Source of the DNA: Casuarina equisetifolia
Lineage: Eukaryota; Streptophyta; Magnoliopsida; Fagales; Casuarinaceae
Direction: 5' to 3'
Assembly: GCA_028551475.1 (NCBI GenBank)
Contig: CM052361.1
Span: forward strand, 14,660,774 to 14,724,773
Length of the DNA: 64,000 nucleotides
Part shown: in pieces, positions 48,921 through 62,974 of the stretch
How the letters are laid out: each line of letters starts with the position of its first letter
Numbering within the stretch: position 1 is the first letter of the stretch
Made by a program: the position numbers and the translations under genes
The notes under the pieces: generated by a model
The model's database searches: none
What the model was told of the DNA's origin: nothing
The model's input: the letters and a program-made list of their open reading frames with translations, nothing else

Positions 48921-49429
48921 CTCATATTTCCCTATATCTAGGTTTCTAGGGGGTAATTCAATAAATAATTACTTTTGCAAAATTTGCTTTGTTTGCCCCC
49001 AAATATTTCCATCAATTTTTTCCTAGGGAAAAGGCTACCTAAGGTTGCCCTTTAAGGTAGTTGCCAAGAATAAGAGCCAACATAGTTGTGAAGATGGACC
49101 ATTAAGCACATTGACAATAACATAGGTTAGTACTTAACAAAACCAAAAGCAAAATAGCAAATCATGCCTGCTTGATGAAACATATTCTACATTTATCAAT
49201 TTGACATGTGCCAAGTTACAGTTTTTGTGATACTATGACTATATAAAGTACAAATTAGTTGTTCTTCATTATGGCTCATGAGATTCCTTGGTTCTTTTTA
49301 ATGCAAAGTATGTTGTCAACTCTTAAACCCTAAGGGTTAAGGAATCTCGTGCTTCGTGCTATATAGAAGGTATGGTAGTATTAAAAAAATTTAAATATAA
49401 CTCAAAAGTTGGTTTAAGAATTGCTATAA

Positions 49430-49830
49430 TATTTTTATATTTAAAGATACTTAAATATTAGGAGGTCTATAATTAATCTAAAAGTTAATTTAATAAGTAA
49501 TGAAACCTATTATCTTATAAGTAAGACTTTTAGTAACTTCCTTAACAAATGTGAAACTTATTACTCACATCTTAACATGTTCTTCATCACGATAGCCATA
49601 TTATTGTTCATAGTGCCACATTACATAAGCAATAACTTAACTAATGGGAGATCATAGGAGTACTAAGGAAAATCCTATTTTGATATCATATTAAGATGCC
49701 TATTATTCAACTCAAAGTCAACTCAAGAGGTGATATAACCCAATATCTTATAAGCAAGATTTTTAATAACTTCTTTAGTAATGTGAGACTTATTACCCAC
49801 GTCTTGACATTAAAAACTGTTATTTTTTCT
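49430..49830. repeat. Two diverged direct copies of a ~110-bp repeat
   Basis: The sequences near 49,455-49,580 and 49,690-49,810 share order and wording (AATATCTTATAAG-AAG, AATAACTTC-TTA, GTGA-ACTTATTAC-CAC-TCTTGAC). They lie about 235 bp apart in the same orientation. They resemble a decayed LTR or SINE-like segment; the family is unknown. Confidence 0.5.
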
Positions 49831-51679
49831 ATGACATTTTTGTCTTTGACAAATAGAATAAGATTAACCTAGTTTGAAGGAAAAGATTCATTTACTAATA
49901 AAAAAAGTTCAAAAATAAATTTTTCCGTCCTCTTTACTTAACAAGAAAAATAAAAATTGAAAGCTTGAAAACTTCATTCCCATTTATCTGAAGAAGTTTT
50001 TCCTAGAAAATTGTCAGACATCATAAAGTTTGTGTTTCATTATTAGCATTTTAAGGATGAAAATGGATGTTCCAATGCTACCAATCAAAGCACCAAGTTA
50101 TTTGATGTTTAGTCCTCCACAACTTAACCACGGATCCTTATACTATCTCCCAATACAGAACATATACATGCAAAAAATGTAAGGAATACATGAAGTTCCT
50201 AGACGATTGAATGATAACATTTTCGGTACTCCTTGAGAAGAATTCAATGACTTACACGAAAAGGAATCCTGTATTGTTTTATACCATGTCCTAGCCTCCG
50301 AATTCCATATAATAGAAACATTGGTAGTAGGTAACAACTTCGTGCTCGCGTGAAGGCCTCAACTGCAGGACTTCATCCATTCTTTAGAATGCAAGACGCC
50401 AAAAATATCTTAAAAAATGGATGAACCTCACGACTTGATTTAAGGCCAAAGTATGTCGTATTTTCTTTCTATTTTTCTTTCTGGGGTTGCAATTATTTAT
50501 TTATTTTTTGGAAGATCACATGTTGGGCATGAGTCAAACACTGATCGGATTTGGTGGCGACATGAAGAGTCAAGCATAGTAGCGTATCAATCCCCTGCAG
50601 GGCCATCGGCGCGTGCTCGGACGCGTCCGGAAATGCATAGTTCTTTGGAAGTAATTTCTTTAGGGTAAGTTGTAAGAGACGCGTCGAGTTCATGGAGTAA
50701 GAAAGTTGGTGACCGAAGTTGGTGGGGAAGGCGCACGTCTTTGCAATGGTTGGCCAGAAATTGTTTTTAATTGCTTTTTCATATATTATTCTATAAACTT
50801 CTTTTGTAGTGCACATCGACTGCAACCAAAGCCTAGGATTGGGTGAGCTAAACCCAATTTTATACTTAAAAGGGTCATAATCGGTAAACGTTGACGACGA
50901 GAGCACATGATTCGGATATATTGTTCAGAAAAAAGCATGTAAGAAATACCTTTTTTTTTTTTTTTTCTGTCTGTCTTTCTCTTGAATGTTTGTAAACTAG
51001 CTAGTCAAGTCAAGTGAGGATTTGTACGGAAGATTCACATCCTTCACAGTTCTATTGTTAGGTGTTTTTTTTTTTTTAAACTTCGACAACATTCTCGAAT
51101 TGTTTCACACGAGGTAACAATCAATCTAATTCTATTCCAGGATTTTGGTTTGGGTTTTTTTCATAAGAAGCTACTTGGTAACAGAGAAGAAGCCTAAACC
51201 CAAGAATTGATGAAAAAAAGCACAATTATATGTATATTTTTACGTGTTTTTCGATTCTATGTATATGCTTCACAATACATAAAATTCTAATTTTACATGT
51301 TTTTTGAGAAGGAATGATTGAGAACATATATATCCTTCCAAATGGGTAAAGGCTAGAAAGAGAGGGCAAGTGAGAAACAATAAAAATAAAAATAAAAAAT
51401 GAAGTTGTTTTTGTGGGAAGCGGTTAAAGGGAATGGTTTTGATACCTTTTCAATGATTTTGATACCTTGTCACTTAATAAATTAAGTTAAGGCAGATTGT
51501 TCTCCACCAATGGAGTGGAAAAATACAACCTAAGGAAGCTGATGGACACACCCACAGAGTAGAGAAATTAAATAAAATGTGTCTCTGTATTGCATTTCTC
51601 GCATCTTACACAAAACACAAATGCAGTGATTTATGTACATTTGTTAACAAACGGTTAAAGAATGAATTTAAAACTTTGT
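49831..51679. other. Unassigned stretch with a CpG-rich patch
   Basis: No gene was recognised. A minus-strand open stretch of 137 codons at 50,906-50,493 has no known domain. It overlaps a compact CpG-dense patch (50,605-50,690, including GGCGCGTGC and GACGCGTCC), which stands out in this AT-rich DNA. Poly-T runs occur at 50,949-50,966 and 51,066-51,078. Confidence 0.35.
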
Positions 51680-51835
51680 TACGATCTTTGTATTTGAAAC
51701 TTGATTGAGTTTTTTTTGTATTTAAAACTTAGTTGATATAGATATTTGAAACTTAGTCAAGATCTCTGTTTTTGAAACTTAGTTGATATCTCTGTATTTG
51801 AAATCTCTGCATTTGAAACTTGGTTGAGATTTCTG
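51680..51835. repeat. AT-rich minisatellite (TATTTGAAACTTAGTTGA units)
   Basis: Five to six imperfect units of about 20-32 bases with the core TTTGAAACTTAGTTGA. Unit lengths vary. No coding sense. Confidence 0.8.
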
Positions 51836-54299
51836 TCAGCGAGCATCTGTTAACGCTCAATGTGAGTCTTAGTCACAAGAAGATGAAGGTCACACGGGAT
51901 GCTTCTTCTTTGACATGGAAGGCGCTAACATCTCTTTCCAAATTGGCAAGTTGATCAATTGGACCAGCCTCATGGACGGTCAATTTGGACATCAAAATAT
52001 AAAAGCAAGTAGAAGACAAGCATTTGGTGAAAATATAGGCAAGTTGATCAATAGAGGAAATAAAGTCAATAAAAGTTTTACATTAAACTAACCACTCTTA
52101 AATGAAGTGATAATTAATCTCTACATGTTTGTTATAGGTATAAAAGTCTAAGTATATTGTAAGATAAAGGGCCAAAAATTTATCACATCAAAGAGTCCAT
52201 GTGATGCAGCTCATTTTAGACTATCCCAAATTAATCCATCATAAGACCAAGAATCATTCCTAATTGGTCCAATTGAAATATAGGATCCATGCCAAGCCTA
52301 TATGCTCATTAATGATTCACATGAGAAGTTGAGTCTAGCATCTTTGACTGAAATTAATACCTTTAACCATCTCAAGAAGCCATGTCATTATTTATTATAT
52401 AATTACTCCTCTTTGACTAGCCTTATGAGAACATGAATATCTCTCTTATATTAGCTATGCTCTCTTATGGCTAAAACATATTATATAGATAAGTTTATAA
52501 CATTGGCTGACTTTTAAAGTTTTTTTTTTTTTTTGGCTAGTTCCAAAAGTGAGAACATTCTTACTTCGCATCTCATTGGAATTGCTTCCAATAAAGTGGT
52601 GAGTATTTGTCCTTAAATTCCAAAGACTTAAGTGTTCTATTTTCTTAGTTTTCAAGGATTGTTTATCATTGAATTCTGAGGTGGTGAATAATTTATATTT
52701 TTAGTTTTCAAAAATAGTTTTATCTATTACTTCCTCCATTCTATTTAATATCACACTAGATGCAATGGAGAAACTCAAAAGTCCTATAGGAGATATCCAA
52801 TCAACATTATTTTAGCTGCAATATTGGTAAGGCATTTATACTCCACTTCTATGTTAGAACTAGCAATAGTGAACTACTTGCAATTGCACCAAGAGACAAG
52901 TTTGCAACCTAGTAAAATGTAGATATCACCAATAGAGCAATGTTCATTACAATTGCTTACCTAATCAGCAAAAAAAAAACACTAAGCAAAATAATAGTGG
53001 GACCCTAAGTGAGGATAATGCTAAAGCAAAGAATGTCAGCAAGATGGCAGAAAAATGCTTAATGACTTGCCAATGAACAATTGTAAGGGTATAAAGAAAC
53101 TAACAAGTAATATTGACTAAGTACGCATGTTGGGGCACATCATGGTTAAATATTAAAGGACACCTATTATACCTTAGTGGTGGAATTGTCTCACCTTTAT
53201 TAGAGTAATGTGGTTGAGTTATGAACATGTGAGTTGTGTCAACAATTAGGATTGTGTCATCTCCTAGAATTTTGTGTGATTAAAATAACAGTAGACTTAT
53301 TTTTGTGTCCTAGGATGAGGAACTAGAGGATTATGTATGATGAACTTCATTTGCATAGATAAAAAAAGACAAGCAAAATGATCTAGCCATATAAAAGGGT
53401 TTGGTTACTCCTTCCAAAGTATTAATTTTTTGGATTGGAACTTGACTTCATTCTCCCACATCAGGAACTTAAGCAAGATGATCTTGCCATATAAGGAGGC
53501 CTAGATACTCCTCCCATTAGGTTAACCTTTCGTAAAAGAATCTAGGCCTATGACAAATGATATCAAATCTAGGCTTCATATCATTTGTCATAGGCATGAT
53601 GGATGGGGATCACGACAATTTTGGTATTGGAGTTAGCCACCATCCTAAAGCCAAGGAAGGTGAGAATGGGTTGCTAGTAGTAAAGGTTACCTAAAGAGTG
53701 GGCCACCATAGGTGTGCCATTGAGGTGTCAAATACGAAGTATGGTGGAGTTGTCATGGCCCAAATAGATTAATTCTTGACCATCCAATAAATCTAAACCT
53801 TTTGGCATGATAGTTAGGGATCATGACAATTTTGTAATGGGCCTACTCAGTAGCAATTGTAACTATTATCCCCTACTGTAAGGTAGGCAAAAGGGGCTTT
53901 ACCCACGTCAAAGGTGACATGGATTTGGATGGAGAATAATGAAATAGATTTAATTATTCCACAACAAAAAGGCAAGTAGAATGATTTGGTCATATAAAAA
54001 GACCGAACAACTCATCCCATTGGATTAAATGGAACCCAAGCCTTTGACATATAGTTGTACCTTTCTAACATGCCCTACATGTCTATGAGAAAACAATTAC
54101 TCACACATTAATAATCACACTAGAAGAAATGTATTGATGACAAGATGTCACTTTATCATGGTTCCTTACACTGGTAGCTTAAAATATGTTTGAAAATTTC
54201 TAATATATATAGTGAATAGTTTCATATTTTGAAAATGCTTTAAGAGTTTGTTGTTTTGGTTGTATTGTTAGTGTGAAAAGGCATAACTTTCCATTGTCT
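51836..54299. other. Gene-free stretch
   Basis: Decayed repeat-like sequence. The segment 53,450-53,830 contains two related phrases (GGCATGATGGATGGGGATCA and GGCATGATAGTTAGGGATCA) about 220 bp apart, a diverged direct duplication. The segment 52,100-53,050 may be a copia remnant on the minus strand, but I could not confirm it. No gene or RNA was recognised. Confidence 0.3.
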
Positions 54300-54874
54300 T
54301 TAATTGTAGAACTTTGGTGTTGTTATCTCTAAGGAGTATGAACTTTACATTTTGTGAATTCTATTTTAGACTATTTTTTGTGTTTCATTTCTTAAAAGAT
54401 TACAAGATAAGTAGGAAAGGCTTATCCTTTTTCCAACATCGATATTAGAGCTATAGTCGATTGTAACTAAGCATATCTAGCCTCTTGTATTCTTCTTGAA
54501 ACGTTTCTTAGTTTAATCCCTACCTCCTTGTTATACTTGATGTGGTAACTTGTTATTTCCCTTCAAAGTCCTCGTGGTTGTGTTTTATCTTTTCTTTTAG
54601 CTTTATGGTGTATCATCCTTCTTGTTCGATCTTTTGGTAAAAGACTATAAGTAATGGGCTTTAAAGATGGAGCTTATTACTTCTTTAGGATTTTTAAATC
54701 TTATGGAGGATGATAAAAGGTGCATGGAAAATACTATTTTACATTTTTCCATTCAAGAAACCATCTTGGAGAAGGAGGCAATGAGAAAAGCAAAGGCCTT
54801 GCTACTTCTTCGAGTGTGTATTCCAGATGAGATGATTCATCATATTTCTAGAGCATAAAATGACAAGGAGGCTT
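54300..54874 (+). mobile_element. Older copia fragment: LTR end, primer site, gag start
   Basis: An LTR-like end, TTTTTCCAACA (to 54,438), is followed by a primer site like TCGATATTAGAGC. A gag fragment follows at 54,667-54,858, ending KALLLLRVCIPDEMIHHISR, a copia gag motif. It is interrupted at 54,875 by the start of the SIRE-like LTR. Only the left part of this older element is visible; the rest would lie beyond the nested insertions. Confidence 0.65.
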
Positions 54875-55088
54875 TGTTGGGCATATTTTGATGTTGACAA
54901 ATGTTTGAAAAATTATTAAGTCTTTTACTTATTCATGTACTAATAAAATTGTGGAACATATGTAGGGTAAGTAACCAAATTAAGGGGTTATTTTTTCATT
55001 TACATAGTTCCCACATACCAAAATGAATTTTAAGTAAATCTTATGACAAAATTTGGTTTTGTGCAAAATCATATTTGATTGTTACTTC

Positions 55089-55138
<50 letters not shown>

Positions 55139-56605
55139 ATCATGAGTAGCTATGGTATTAAAATCATATGAGAGCAGCATATACAAAATAGAACATATGA
55201 GAAATAATCAAGACCAAGTAAAATGCACTGTTTTGATTATGTAGTAAATCACACCGTTTTGAACTTAAAAGACAAAAGTCTATTAATTCAATTGAGAAAG
55301 AAATAAAAAGTGTTTCTATCTTCCTTGTCACCCAAGAAGGAAAGAATGAAGAAATTCTTTTTACATGCTCTTCGTGAGAAGGGATTTTTTAGAAAAAGGC
55401 ATAAGCTTTTCAAATGGGTTTAATCAAATTTAGTAAGAAAATCTCCATTCCTTTTTTGAGTCATGTTTTTGTTTCATATATGAGAGAATCTTGATTACCC
55501 GAATAAGGCTTTTCCTTAATAATGGTGCCATTTATATCAAGTTTAGATGGTTAAGGCATCTCGGATTATGAAAATGAAAGTCTTTTTATTTTTGCATTTC
55601 AAATCTTGGTATGAGATCATGGCTGGTGTTATATGAGGATTATCTTTTAGATTAATGACCTTTATTCCATAGAGTTGCATGTCCTATAAGGAAACAATCT
55701 AGAAAACCCTAATGGTAAGTTTTGCCCTTGTAATTTATAAGTAAAGGTGCTAGGGTTTTCAATAGATACATCATTCTTAAGAAAATATCTTACTAAAAGC
55801 CTAACTTATTTTCTAAACGAGAAAAGCTTCTTAATCTCATTATGGTTCATACTCTCGATAACTCTATTTTGGTTTGAATTATCCTTATTTGTTTAGCTGA
55901 AGCTTTTAGTAACATTGTTCTCATGTGAAAAACTTTGTCATTGTTACTAATAGCTATGTTCTACTGAGCATATAAGAGTGATTGATGGATTTTCGTGTTA
56001 CATGCTAAAGCCTATTTGTCTAAACATATGTACTTGCTTGAGTTTCATATGTAATTTGATTACATCATATCCTTGATTCTCAAAAGATACTCATTGTATA
56101 AGAAGTTGATAATTTCATGTTGATTGTAATGTTGTGCTGATTGCTTCAAGTTGCCACATTTTCTTTACATCCTTTCAAGTGATAGATTTTGATTATTTTC
56201 TTGAGAATTAAAGTTGAATAGTTGTTATACATTCATGGTTGTGTGTGATTTGATGTGAGTGAAGTTTATGTAGTGCAACGTGTTTGTATTGGTTGGATAG
56301 TAAAGTGTGTTAAGATGTTTTAGGCTGATTGTATTGAAAAGTGAATTGTTGATCCTTATGTTCTGTGAACAAATGATTTTGGTGTACTAAAATTAAGAGA
56401 AGGCTATTATATTTTAGTAAAATGGCTTTCTTACTATTGTTAAGAAAGGGTGGAGGTAGACTTGAGTATTTGGCCGAACCACCTAAACAATTCATGTGTT
56501 CTTTATTTCTTGCTTTTACATTATACATTCATAAGATTTCATAAAGGAATAAATAAACCTAATCCACTCCCCCTACCCCCTTATTAGGTTAATCCATATC
56601 CAACA
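54875..56605 (+). repeat. 5' LTR of the SIRE-like element
   Basis: About 1.73 kb, starting TGTTGGGCATATTTTG and ending ATATCCAACA, with inverted TGTTGG/CCAACA ends. It contains the TA/TG microsatellite at 55,089-55,135. Its last part matches 34,640-35,011. Confidence 0.75.
55089..55135. repeat. (TA)n(TG)n compound microsatellite
   Basis: About eight TA units followed by about sixteen TG units, inside the SIRE-like LTR. Confidence 0.95.
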
Positions 56606-57705
56606 AGTGGTATTAAAGCGTGGGGCTTTGGTAACCAAGGATTAACATCCTTAGAGCAAATAGTAGATATGGATGTTAAGAAAGCTATCATAGGATATAA
56701 CAAGCCACCCATATTTGATGGTTTAAACTATGGTCATTGGAAATCAATGATGAAAATATTCATGATGGGTCAAGACATGGATGCTTGGTATGTCACGCAA
56801 AATGGAATAAAAGTAAATCAAGATTAATCAAAATGGATGGATGATGAAAAGAAAATTATAGGTTACAATAATTGAGCCATGTGCATGCTTTATAGTGGTG
56901 TTTGTATTACTAAGTACAATAGAATATCATTATGTGAAATTGCAAATGAAATTTAGAAGAGATTGGAAGTTGTGTTTGAAAGAACTAGCAAAGTTAAAGC
57001 TTTTAGAATCCTATTACTTATGCGTGAATATGCTATTTTGCATGAAACCATCTAAAACTGTTATTGAGATGTTTTATAGGTTTTGTGTTATTGTGAATGA
57101 ATTAAAGTTGTTGGGAAAGGCATATGAAAATAGTGAAGTAGTTAGAAAGGTTTTAGGATGTTTATCTGAAATTTGGGATGCTAAGAAAATTGCTATTAAA
57201 GAAGCATATGATTTAGATAAACTCTCATTAGATGAATTTTTTGGATCTTTTAAGGCTGATGAGTTAAATTTGAAAAGAAAGGAAATAGAAAAGGAAGAAG
57301 CTAAAGCACATAAGAATGCAACATTTAAGGCAATCATTAAAGATAGCTCAACCTTAAAGTTGAAGTAAATGAATTACCCATGCTTGCTAGAAAATTTAGG
57401 AAGTTTTATAGGAAAGAAAAACTTCCTAGGGATAATGTGTGCTTTGAGTCCAATAAGCCTAGACATATAAGAGTTGACTGTCCTAGATTGAGGAATAAAG
57501 GAAAATCAACACAAAGATATAAGAAAAAAGTAATGATGGTTGCCTAGGAAAATGAATCCTCATCCTCCTCATCTTTGGATGAAGAAGATGAAATTGAAAA
57601 GGCTAACATATGTCTAATGCAATTGATAAGGAAGAGGTAAGATTGGGATGCTTCGAAAATGCCTCTAATGGAAATCTACACTATGTATTTTTTGATATAT
57701 TAATG

Positions 57706-60580
57706 TGTTTGGTGAAATTCTACATGCAAGTGTATATGTTGAGCAAGTAATATAATGATAAATAAAGATATCATCCCACAAAGATTGGTGATTACTAAGC
57801 TAACTAATTACTAATGGTGAATAATTCCTAGAGTTTATCGAGCAAATCAAAATGATAAAAACATTGATTGAATAACTACATTTAGCCTAAACTTGATTAA
57901 CAAAACATGCTAGAGCATTTGATTTCACCTAACTACTAGGTATGAAGTAGATCAATTATGGTTGTAAGATTGATTTTACTTATATGATGGTGAAATTTCC
58001 TAATTTATTCAATATACTATGTCTAGGTTTAGCGATCCTACTTAGCTTACTAACTCACTATATTTCTACCTATGAATTAAATAAACTAAGTTTAAAAAGA
58101 TATGTGAATATTTCAGTTTACACTTAAAGCTACACAAATCACATGGTATATGCTTATTCATGTTAATTTATGGTTGCACATTACAAGAAGAAACTACATG
58201 TCATTTTTTGTTAGTCTTTAACATGCAAATCAGATCATTTATGTGGTAGCTAATCATTGAAATCCATTGAGCTCAATAACATGTAACTTTACATTCACAG
58301 AATATCTCACAAAACACAATAATCATACATTCATACCATTGTAATCAAATTACATTGTAGCCCTAATAGGATAAACTAAAAGATCATATTTACAAATACA
58401 AGAACAATGCAAAAAATCACATAAAACATCTCAAATTAAAAAACAACTAAGCTATCACCGAATTGTCTTCCCTTTCAAGTTGGATTTGCACAATTTTTAC
58501 ACATCAAAGGGAGAAAGATAAGCTATTTGAAAAATGAGAAGAAAACGAGCAGCCATGCGCCACTATACACCACCATGTGCCACTACCACTTTTCATAATA
58601 AATGTTGAAAAAGGTAGATTAAGGTCCCTGGAGTGTCAATCTGCAAAGAAATCACCCAAATTTGTTGTAGAAATGCATAGATCTGATGGAGAAGGCTTAG
58701 ATAGTGTTTGTCATTCTTCATCAAAATCCATCATAAAACCACTCTAGAAATGCCAAAAATCACATTAGGAGGAGAGATCTACTTCTTCCTCACTGGAAAA
58801 CACCTAAAACCACTAAAAAATGGAGTGGGTCATCACCGAAGATAATGAAAGGTGGATGGTTGGCGTTCACACAATCGTTGCTCCTCTTTAAGACCTACAC
58901 TATCGTGTGCAGTCCCTGAGCCTTTGACAACACTCTTACTCTGGTGATACTCAAATGACACTCTATGTTCTACTTTGTTCTCTCTTTATTTGACAATAAT
59001 CCTTTCTCCATTTAGTCCCTTTCGCATGATAAAAGACTGTTCGGTGAATTTTAAATACAAGTGAACATGTCGAGCAAGTAATATAATAATAAGAAAGATA
59101 TCATCCCACAAAGATTGGTGATTACTAAGCCAACTAATTACTAACAGTGAGCAACTCCTAGAATTTATCTAGCAAATCAAATTGATAGATGATAGATTAA
59201 CTAACTAAATCTAAGAAAACTAAATACAAGAAATATGTTAGAGCATATGATTTCACCATAATTACTATGTATTAATATTGATTATTTATGCTTGCAAGAG
59301 GGATAATATCTATATGATGTTGGAACTTCCTAATTTATTTACTATCCTATGTCTAGGTATAGCAAACCTACTTAGTTCATTAATTCACTATATCTTTATA
59401 TGTGAATTGAAACAAATTAAATGCATTAGGATCTGTGAATATTCCCAGTTTACACCAAAAGTCACACAAATAATATGGTATATGTCTATCCATATTTAAT
59501 TTATGGCTACACATTACAAGAAGCAACTGCATATCATCTCCTATAGGTCTCAAACATGCAAATTATATCATTCAAGTGGTAGCTAATCACTTAAAAGCAT
59601 TAAACACAGTATATGTAACTTTACATAAACAAAATATCTTGCAAAACATAATAATCATAATATTCATACCATAATAATTAGGTTACATCGTAGCTCTAAC
59701 AAAAGTAAACTAAAACATAAAGAAATAATGAGGAAGAATAGTAATAAGAAATAAAAAAGGCATCTTGAATCCAAGAACAAAAAGTCTGTTACCCTTTTTG
59801 TCTTCTCTTCAAGAAAATCTTGAATTCTTGGCCTCTTTCTTGAGTTGTGCTCAATTTCCTCCTCCCCCTTCTTTTGCCTCTTCTCTTCTCTTAAATAGGG
59901 TTTAGGTTTAGACCTATCTTCTATCCTAGTAGAACTAGGTTTTAGAGACCTAAAACAATTAGGTTTTGAACTCCTAAATTAATTGAGACTTGAATTTCTA
60001 ATATAATTGGGTTTTCTATTTATTTATAAAACCCCACAATAATAGAAAATCTAATAACAATCATCCAAAGCCTAAGCTCATCTTGACTCTTTTGATCTTG
60101 ATATTATAATTTTGCCACACAATAAGCATCAAGTTCTCTATGTTTATTTCTTTTCTCCTTGCCTCCTTGTACTACATAAATAAGATAAATTTAGGTAAAT
60201 AAAGAGGAGTTTAAATGTTTTCTCACAATTATTAAAGTTATTTATTGTCTAAAATAAGTAAAATAACTCTATAAAAATAGAGTTATCAAAGACTCTCTTC
60301 CTTTTGATCTAAAAATCACCTCTTTTTTCTATTTTTCTATTTCTTTCTTTTGTTTCTTTGTTTTCCTTGTGTTGCATGACTAGCCATCTTCCCTTATGTG
60401 TTTTCTTTCTTTGCTTTTGGTTTGCTACTTCTTTTCTTTCCTTTTCTTCTCTTTTTGGGTTTGTTGTATGAACAAATAGAACTTGTGTAAATATAGACAA
60501 AATGCCAATATAACTTAACTAATACTATATTATATTTTGTCTAAATAGTCACAATAACTCTATACAAAATAGAGTTATCA
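57706..60580 (-). mobile_element. Solo LTR (outer), interrupted by an inner solo LTR
   Basis: Flanked by an exact 5-bp target duplication, TAATG (57,701-57,705 and 60,581-60,585). On the minus strand it starts TGATAACTCTATTTTG and ends CACCAAACA. Subtracting the inner insertion it is about 1.62 kb. No gag or pol is present, so it is a solo LTR left by recombination between the two LTRs of an element. It has sat in the gag/protease interval of the SIRE-like element. Confidence 0.88.
59038..60288 (-). mobile_element. Solo LTR (inner), inserted in the outer LTR
   Basis: 1,251 bp with TG...CA ends (minus strand TGATAACTCTATTTTTATAG to CACCGAACA) and an exact target duplication AAGAC (59,033-59,037 and 60,289-60,293). 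It is the same family and orientation as the outer LTR, matching it over 57,706-58,410 (shared block AAAGATATCATCCCACAAAG) and at the terminus. They diverge in the central part. Confidence 0.9.
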
Positions 60581-61375
60581 TAATGTATATGAGAAATTTG
60601 AAAAATAAATGCATTAAACTTGAAGAAGAAAATAAAGTACTTAAGGAATAAAAAATTAAAGTGAGTCTAGTTCCTGTATGTTTTATTGATTGGGAAAATG
60701 AAAAGTCATTACTTATGATGAAGATTGAAAATCTAGAAAGCACCTTAAAATCATTTACCTATGGAAATAAAATGGTAGAAATTTTTTTTCTTCACAACAA
60801 GGGACATAGGACAAAGCAGAACTAGGTTACAAAAAGGAGGCAAAATCAAAAGTTCTCATAAAATTTTTTATGAATAAACATGCACATTCTCCTATTTGAA
60901 AGTTTTGTAAATATGTTGGTTACACTACTGTAGGATGTCTAATTAGAGAAAATAGACTGTATAAAATCAAACAGAAATGAATTCCTAAATTAGTATGTAG
61001 CACTAACCATGAAGGACCTAAAATACGATAGGTACCTAGAACTCCAACTATAACATTTGTGTTTGCAAAGTATTATTAGAGATTATACGGTGCGGTAGCC
61101 CTTCTGGTGGTACTTAGACAGTAGTTGTTCTCATCATATGATTGGAAAAAAATGAGGATTTCTTGGTTTTAAAAGAACAATTTGGAGGAAAAGTATCATT
61201 TGGAGACAACTTTAAAGGAAACATTGAGGGTTGTGGCATTATAGGAAATCCTAATTCTTTTCATATTGCTAATGTGTTGTTTGTATATGGCTTGAAATAC
61301 AAATTGTTGAGCATTAGTCAATTGTGTGATAAAGGGTTTAGTGTTAAATTCAAATCATCTTGCTGTATTATAAAG

Positions 61376-62974
61376 TGTTAGGTTTTATGGCTTAACAAGA
61401 AAAGGGAGTTGAATTGTTATTCTAACAGTAGGATGCTTTTATATAATATAAAAAATTAAACTAATCAATTTAACAGTTTATGAATTAATAAGCAATCAAA
61501 CAAACAAAGTTATTCAAACATGTAAATAGCAAGAAAATCAACACCTAATTTACCATGGTGGTTCAGCACTCAATCCTTGAGTCTTACGTCCTCCCTCTTC
61601 TCCTTTAATCTAATCGATTAAAGTCTCCTTTATTCAACCAGAGTAGGAGAACATGTTCTCCCTAATCAAAATAATTCCTTCTCAAAGGAATTCTTAAGTC
61701 TAAATACAAATTATGATCAAAAGATCATGTACAATAGCAAATCCCCAAATAATATGTTAGTTTATGGGATATTGCTGATTAGAGGAGCTATTTAAGTATA
61801 TATAACAAGATATAGAGCTCCTATCATGAAATACCCAATTTGAGTAAATTAGGGTTTCAGATTTTCCTCAAGATTTATGTACAGTAAATATTTTTAAATG
61901 AAATCAACATATAAATAATGTTATACAAGTTATGATCGAATATATAATAGAAGATCAAACCAAATAATTGAATATCACCAAACCCTTGTGAGTCACCGAG
62001 AGATAAGCGAACTTGAATCAAATAGTAAGTGAGCTTAAGAGATTTTCTTCACAAAGAGAATACTTCAAATAAATGTAGATCATTAAGAAGAAATCTTCAC
62101 ACATACATCTCCTTTAAATAGGAAGCAGATCTAGGGCTTTTTAGATCAAACCTGAACCATAGCTTTCTTCCCATTAGGGATAGTGACCCATCCATCAAAT
62201 CGACCTCATATCATTCCTCAGAGGTTCAATCCAACCGTTTTGACAGCCAGTCTTCTCCAAAATCCTCTTGCTGAGGATTCAGCACTTAAGAGAAGCAAAG
62301 ATGACACTGGAGACCAAAGAATAGTGGCTAGGGCAAAATGATCAAGAACCCTCTTATGTGTGTCTTTCTATTAAGTGAGACAACGTCATAGTAGGCGCAT
62401 CTCTCTGATGAATGAGACGACACGGTAGCGAGCGCTAGAAGACTTCCTTCAGTAGGGTCGAGCCGACGCGAGCTTGGGCCATGTCACAGAACCACAATCT
62501 AGTAACAAAAGATCCAACAGATAAACACGGTCCAATATCAACAAGCTCTAAGGTTTAGTTATATAAACACAGTCTAAAAATATGATCTTTTACAAAGTTC
62601 ATATTTTGGTTTAATGCATATCTTAGCTTTGAACTAATATCAAGGTAGAATCAATGCCTCTCATGTTCTTACAAGTGCATAGAATCAAGTATCATATTTC
62701 TAAATAAAATATATTCAAATATATTTGATTTCTTAATGAAATATTTAAATATATTTTTTTGACATAATACACAAATATATTTCACAAAAACTTTAAGAAT
62801 ATGTTTTATGAAGGGATGTAGGAACCTGGTTACTTTATAATATCATTAATTGATATTATAATTTGTACACTTTTTACTTTCTATAATTTTCTTTTGCACA
62901 TGAAAAAAAACATATTTTCAAGCATTGATATTTACCAAAATATTTTTATCACAACAAAACCTTATTTTCCAACA
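61376..62974. mobile_element. LTR-like insertion in the SIRE-like element, probable solo LTR
   Basis: 1,599 bp starting TGTTAGGTTTTATGG and ending TTTTCCAACA. It is flanked by an exact 5-bp target duplication TAAAG (61,371-61,375 and 62,975-62,979). The interior is non-coding, with a phrase typical of some copia LTRs (ACCATGGTGGTTCAGCACTC). The SIRE-like reading direction resumes after it. No second copy in the window gives a strand. Confidence 0.8.

Noticed and set aside
60309-60500. Lys/Glu-rich minus-strand open stretch
   Set aside because: It lies within a purine-rich part of the solo LTR and is a composition artefact.
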